64,000 nucleotides of DNA from Talinum fruticosum. Lineage: Eukaryota; Streptophyta; Magnoliopsida; Caryophyllales; Talinaceae. This document shows, one piece after another, positions 60,094 through 64,000 of the stretch. A program made the translations under genes and the position numbers. Every line of letters starts with the position of its first letter. Position 1 is the stretch's first letter. The notes under the pieces were generated by a model. It had not been told where the DNA came from, ran no database searches, and was given only the letters and a program-made list of their open reading frames with translations. The stretch is from positions 10,294,501 to 10,358,500 of the forward strand of contig JAITYX010000009.1 of assembly GCA_021018815.1 (NCBI GenBank), written 5' to 3'.

Positions 60094-60746
60094 TTATGTG
60101 CTTCTCCGAGTGGAACTACTTTGCATGTTAAATGTCTAGTGTTTTTACTTTAATAATAATTAGTTCGGATGATCTCGTGATACCGAGCTATGAATTATTA
60201 CTTGTTTGCGGTTTCGAGTCAATCGAAACTTTCCTGAGTCATACTCAGATTTTGAGAAAAATGGACATCAAACTTCCGAAATCATCTCTAGATTAGTGGA
60301 GAATTTCATAAATTTCTTTAAAAATATCTCTTTTTCTCTATATCTCTCGTGCGCATCAATCGGAGAACTAGCCGTTGGGAGACAAGCACTAGAATTCTTA
60401 CCATTGGAGAGCGAGAATAGTCACACCGGTCCGAGGCAACCATTGGAAAGCTAGGTCGAACGCACATTGAAGGAAAATTCTTTCTTTATAAATAGCATCC
60501 TTTTTCCTTCATTTTGATACTTTACTCTCTACGTACTCTCTCTCTCTCGCTTACTACACCTTGACCAAGTTCACTATTGCCATGAAACGAACCGACTCTC
60601 AAGTCAAGTGAAAGACACCTCAAGTAAGCACCGATTGCTCTCGGATCTCTTTCTACTCTTTCATTCTCTTTTTACTCTCTCTCCTTCTTCGAGCTATGTC
60701 TCTATCTCTCTCTCAAAGTTCATCCTCTCTCTTTTCTCATTCAAAA
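60094..60746 (+). other. Leader between pol and the extra ORF of element 2
   Basis: Non-coding. Contains ACCATTGGAGAGC and CACACCGGTCCGAGGCAACC (60422-60441), then TTATAAATAGC (about 60485-60495), a TATA-like motif, and a CT-rich tract with TACTTTACTCTCTACGTACTC (about 60519-60539). The last two could form a separate promoter and leader for the downstream ORF. The CACCGGTCCGAGG and CT motifs resemble parts of the satellite unit. Confidence 0.5.
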
Positions 60747-62366
60747 ATGCCGAAGAGAGGTTCTCACCTGGACTTTCTTGGTTCCGCCACCAAGAAACCT
60801 TGCACAAAAAGCCAAAAGGGTCCTTTAAACCCCTCTAAAATCATTGTCACCCAACACCTAACGTTGGATGACAAATTCTTTCCAACCACTAAGTTTTCGT
60901 GGTTAAACAATATCAAAACCGCATGGGTTTATAATTTCCTCTGTTTCAGCGAGTTCATCTACCCATAACTCGGTTTCGAGTTTTACTCTAACCTCTCTAG
61001 CTCGAGGGTATACTCACCTCCGTAGTTTGAAACATTGTTGTCCGAGTCAACATCTCTCTCCTCCACTGCCTTTTCAAAGTATCTTCTCTTTTCCTCAACA
61101 ACAACCCTGTACCTTTCAACGAGGTTGCTGATGAATTCTTTGAGAAGTACGCCAAAGAATTTCTTGAGTCACGCAAAAACTTCTCCGTGACTCAACTAAA
61201 GTGAGAAGCCCGACTTACGTGTTTCTTGCTGATGAGAACCTTCTTCTCTCAAGCATTCCAAGCAAGGAGAACCCTAACTCCAAGCATCTCAAAGCTCTTT
61301 ATGTTATCCTTAAGGGCTACGAAGTAAACCTCTTTCTAGCCATATTCGAGCATATGGCCGCTATGCCGACTCAAACTCAGTCTAAGAAATCCACTCCATT
61401 TCCTTTCGGGGCTCTTCGCACATTCATCTTTAAGCAATTCAAAGTTCCTGTCCCCTCGGATCTTAAAGCGATTTCGAGGGTTCCATTATTGTTGGCAGAA
61501 AAGAACTTCTTGGGTATGGATACCAAGAGACCCAACCGGGTGTCCGGGTCCATAGCCGAGAACCGAGGCCACCTTCTCTGCCTCGGACTCGGACACAAAC
61601 TTCTCTCTCTCTACCTCCTCCACCTGGTGGTGCCTCAACCTCGGGTGTTTCTCATGTTCTCTGTTCAACCTTGTCCACTACCATAATGGACAAGATCTCC
61701 TCGGTGTCCACCGAACTCAAGGACACCCTCCAGTCATTCAAGACTGTCCTCCATTCTATGACCATCAACTAAAAGACTGCTCAATCCCAAATCGAGAGTA
61801 GCAAGATGTGCTTCTCGAACCGAAGGCACTTGTGAAGGAGTAGAAGGAGATGATAGAGCTCCTCCAAGAAAAGCCCTCCAAGGCTGCTCAGGATCCGCTT
61901 AACTCGGACACATATGAGGAATCCTCGAGCCCAGCCAAATCCTCCTCTCGGAGGAGAGGAAGAAGAAGAAAAGAAGAGGAGCTCGCGGCTGAGGCAACTC
62001 CATCCGAGGAGAAGAAGGAAGGGGAGAAGGAAGAAAAGAGAAAGGAAGAAGCCAAAGGAGCCGAAGTAGTAGAGGGATAAGGTGCTCCAGTCCTCCAACC
62101 GGAACCGATCGGCTAAGACAGTAGTCCGAGTGGGTCGGAAGACCCTACTAACAAAGGTCGATAGCGGTCGTCCCGCCCGAGCCAAATCCTTTGGTCGAGT
62201 TCCAAGAGGATGAACCTCCGGACGACCTGGTTCTAGGTCAACCATTCAGGGTTGAGCCCATCCCGGAGATCCCAGTGTTACCCCGCCTCGATCTTCAATA
62301 TCCTCACGCTCGACCAGCTGCTCGGTCCTCCACCTCGACCGAGACCGATCCATCTCTACGTTCTTA
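60747..62366 (+). pseudogene. Broken env-like / extra ORF of Sirevirus-like element 2
   Basis: ATG at 60747 (MPKRGSHLDFLGSATKKP), in the same frame as a short CT-derived upstream extension from 60696. The first frame ends with a TAA near 60966. Homology to the element 1 copy then continues through other frames: VPFNEVADEFFEKYAKEF (about 61110-61165), KENPNSKHLKALY (about 61264-61305), TPFPFGALRTFIFKQFKVPV (61393-61452), and a Lys/Glu-rich segment (61940-62080). The stop TAA at 62364 is shared in position with element 1. Both copies are inactive; comparing them shows which stops are copy-specific. Product function is unknown, and 'env-like' rests on position only. Confidence 0.65.
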
Positions 62367-62476
62367 ATTTTTTTTCTTTTCTTTATTATTTTTGTTTTGT
62401 TTGTCCAGACATACACATTTGTATCTTCTTGATACTTTCTTCCCTGTTTGTTTTTTGTTTAGTTTTTGTTAAAAGG

Positions 62477-62527
62477 CAAGGGGAGAATAATTAGAAAATT
62501 TGTGTTGTCTTGTTGAGGGGGAGATTT
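62477..62527 (+). other. Two PPT-like purine motifs upstream of the element 2 LTR
   Basis: CAAGGGGAGAATAATTAG at 62477-62494 is identical to element 1. GAGGGGGAGATTT at 62515-62527 corresponds to a weaker TTAGGAGGAGTTT in element 1 (42241-42253). Repeated tracts of this kind are described for Sireviruses. Confidence 0.6.
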
Positions 62528-62864
62528 TCTCACACCACTTTTGTGTATATATCTTTCTATTTGAATATTAATGAAGTGATTTATGAGTTTCAATTTATTT
62601 TTCTTAGTTCATCTTGCCCCAATATATCAACTCGGTTACTTATTATTCTTTCTTGCTCCGAACTATCAACTCAGTTACATTTCATTTGTGCTCCGATATA
62701 AGCAATACTCTAATTTTGATTCACTTCATTTCTATACGATATTTCAGCTTTTAGCTCTAATGCAAACTAAATTTTAATTTCTTTGACATATTCGTTAGGA
62801 AAGAATGAAAACCGAGGGCTTTAACACTAACAAAGTTTCTACTGAGTAAAGAATGCCTTTCATC

Positions 62865-62876
62865 AAAAGGGGAGAT
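62865..62876 (+). other. Polypurine tract of element 2
   Basis: AAAAGGGGAGAT immediately before the LTR start at 62877. Expected primer site for plus-strand synthesis. Confidence 0.7.
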
Positions 62877-64000
62877 TGAAGACTCGGACTTTGCATGTAT
62901 AACATTCCGAGTACTATTAAGGAAACAGTACAAACTTCATCTCTTATAAATTTTGATTACAAGTCATTCTAAGTGATATAGAAACTTTTCTAAGTAATAC
63001 GGAACCTTACGTAAGTGTACGTAAACTATTGCGTATGTTTTCATTTGATTCCGACTCGACTTAGAAAGCATACTCTCGCTCAACTTTTCACATTTGTAGT
63101 TCCGAGTCACTTAGACAACACTCAGATTTATCGCATGTTCAAACACTCACTCTAACACGTTTAAACTTAGGTCGGACTCTATATTCCAAGTTCACGTGAA
63201 TTACTGCATTAGTTCATCTCTTCTAGTCGGCTTGTTTTGTTTGAACTTTATCCTGTCTAGATCAAGGACTCTTACTCGATATTCTTTATCTAACTTGATC
63301 TTTCTCCAGACATGACTCGGATGGAATTTGAGTATAATGAATATTAGAGTAAAAATTCCATTCCTTCCCGACTCGAGATAATTATGCACTTAAATATCTT
63401 AATTAAATTATTATTTGTGTCTAATCTTGGACCAAAGTATTTTTTACTTTGAGAACAAAAATTGATTTACTTTTGGAGGTTATTTAAATGAGGTTATCCT
63501 GCTTTTGAATTACAAAAGTATCCGGCTTCAAGATGTCAAATCACCAGCAGGCAAGACTTTTTCTACTTCGATTAAGGCCCGAAACTATGTCGGGGTTGTT
63601 CTGTTTCCAAAACGGGAAATATTCAACGCTAAGCTCAACGAGTGGCTTCCACCTTACTTTTCGGATACTACCGGTGGATTGGGACATCCTAAGGAGTCAA
63701 GAGCCGTTGCACAACGTTCACAACTCAACGGATCTTTTTGAGTGACTCAAAAGAACCGTTACAACGATCGGATAGGACTTCTAATCGAAGATAGTCACAA
63801 CGGCCAAACTGCCTGGTCATCTATAAATAGAAGCCAACTCTCAAGACTTGAAGATTGCTAGAACCATTGTTAATACACATACTTAAGCGAAAGTCTTTGT
63901 ATTCATATTCAATCTTCTACTTACAACTCCAACTCTGTATTTAACATTTTTCCGAGTTGTAAACTCTTGTAATCAGTCATAACTTGTATTCTTACTTTCC
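62877..64000 (+). repeat. 3' LTR of element 2, cut by the window edge
   Basis: Starts TGAAGACTCGGACTTTGCAT, matching the element 1 LTR start, and stays alignable to the last base (TTACTTTCC here, also at 43681-43690 in element 1). It lacks about 0.4 kb of the 3' end. The alignment shows many differences from the element 1 LTR, so the two insertions are not recent copies of each other. Confidence 0.8.
63822..63830 (+). promoter_or_regulatory. LTR TATA box (element 2)
   Basis: TATAAATAG followed by the same AAGCCAACTCTCAAGACTTG block as in the element 1 LTR. Likely LTR core promoter. Confidence 0.7.

Larger units (their letters stand above)
55961..64000 (+). mobile_element. 5'-truncated Sirevirus-like Ty1/copia retrotransposon (element 2)
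   Basis: Domains in copia order (gag tail, protease, integrase, RT, RNase H), then a separate leader and an extra ORF before the 3' LTR. The extra ORF, the multiple purine tracts and the acidic gag tail support the Sirevirus clade. No 5' LTR, primer-binding site or gag core was found, so the left part is missing. The coding region has many stops and frameshifts. The LTR runs past the right edge. Confidence 0.85.

Noticed and set aside
54005..64000. A 3' CACTA terminal repeat (..TAGTAGTG) to pair with 50583.
   Set aside because: No convincing copy was found; GTAGTG strings seen are within copia coding sequence.

Overview
This is plant repeat DNA, most likely from a dicot with a large, repeat-rich genome. 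The grounds are: Ty1/copia Sirevirus-type elements with an extra ORF after pol; a Ty3/gypsy pol remnant; an En/Spm (CACTA) tnp2-type transposase; two copies of a plant mobile domain (PMD) gene; and short GT..TGTAG introns. No host gene, tRNA, rRNA or CRISPR array was recognised. All readings were made by eye.

Region 1 (1-40250): one uninterrupted head-to-tail satellite array that runs off the left edge of the window. It holds 52 units plus a 63-bp stub, with a modal unit of about 795 bp. Every full unit has the same layout: a GAGCACCGGTCCGAGGGCAAG block, a T/C-rich tract, an AT-rich block, a long CT-rich tract with two telobox-like motifs about 100 bp apart, a block with CTCTCTCTC tracts, and a conserved 3' block with a TATAAAAG motif. 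Local subfamilies, a three-unit higher-order repeat and four internally deleted units show stepwise amplification. The many open frames here are by-products of the CT-rich strand.

Region 2 (40251-44095): the 3' part of a Sirevirus-like retrotransposon (element 1, + strand): pre-ORF leader, broken env-like/extra ORF, polypurine tracts and a 1.47-kb LTR with TGAAG...CTTCA ends. The array abuts this element in its leader, and the rest of the element is missing.

Region 3 (44096-50582): a degenerate Ty3/gypsy pol on the minus strand, interrupted inside reverse transcriptase by the element 1 LTR; a probable gypsy LTR edge at 46911 (minus); a multi-exon PMD pseudogene on the plus strand; and AT-rich or GC-rich spacer.

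Region 4 (50583-55146): a CACTA transposon with a recognisable 5' terminus, palindromic subterminal repeats and a broken tnp2 transposase. It stops abruptly at about 54005, where it is fused to a second PMD pseudogene in the opposite orientation.

Region 5 (55147-64000): a spacer, then a 5'-truncated, decayed second Sirevirus-like element (element 2, + strand): gag tail, protease, integrase, reverse transcriptase, RNase H, env-like ORF, polypurine tracts and the start of its 3' LTR, which runs off the right edge.

The most novel item is the satellite. Its unit combines telobox, GA/CT-repeat and TATA motifs, the kind of combination known from plant housekeeping promoters and from Arabidopsis Polycomb response elements. 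It also shares two short motifs with the Sirevirus leader it abuts.
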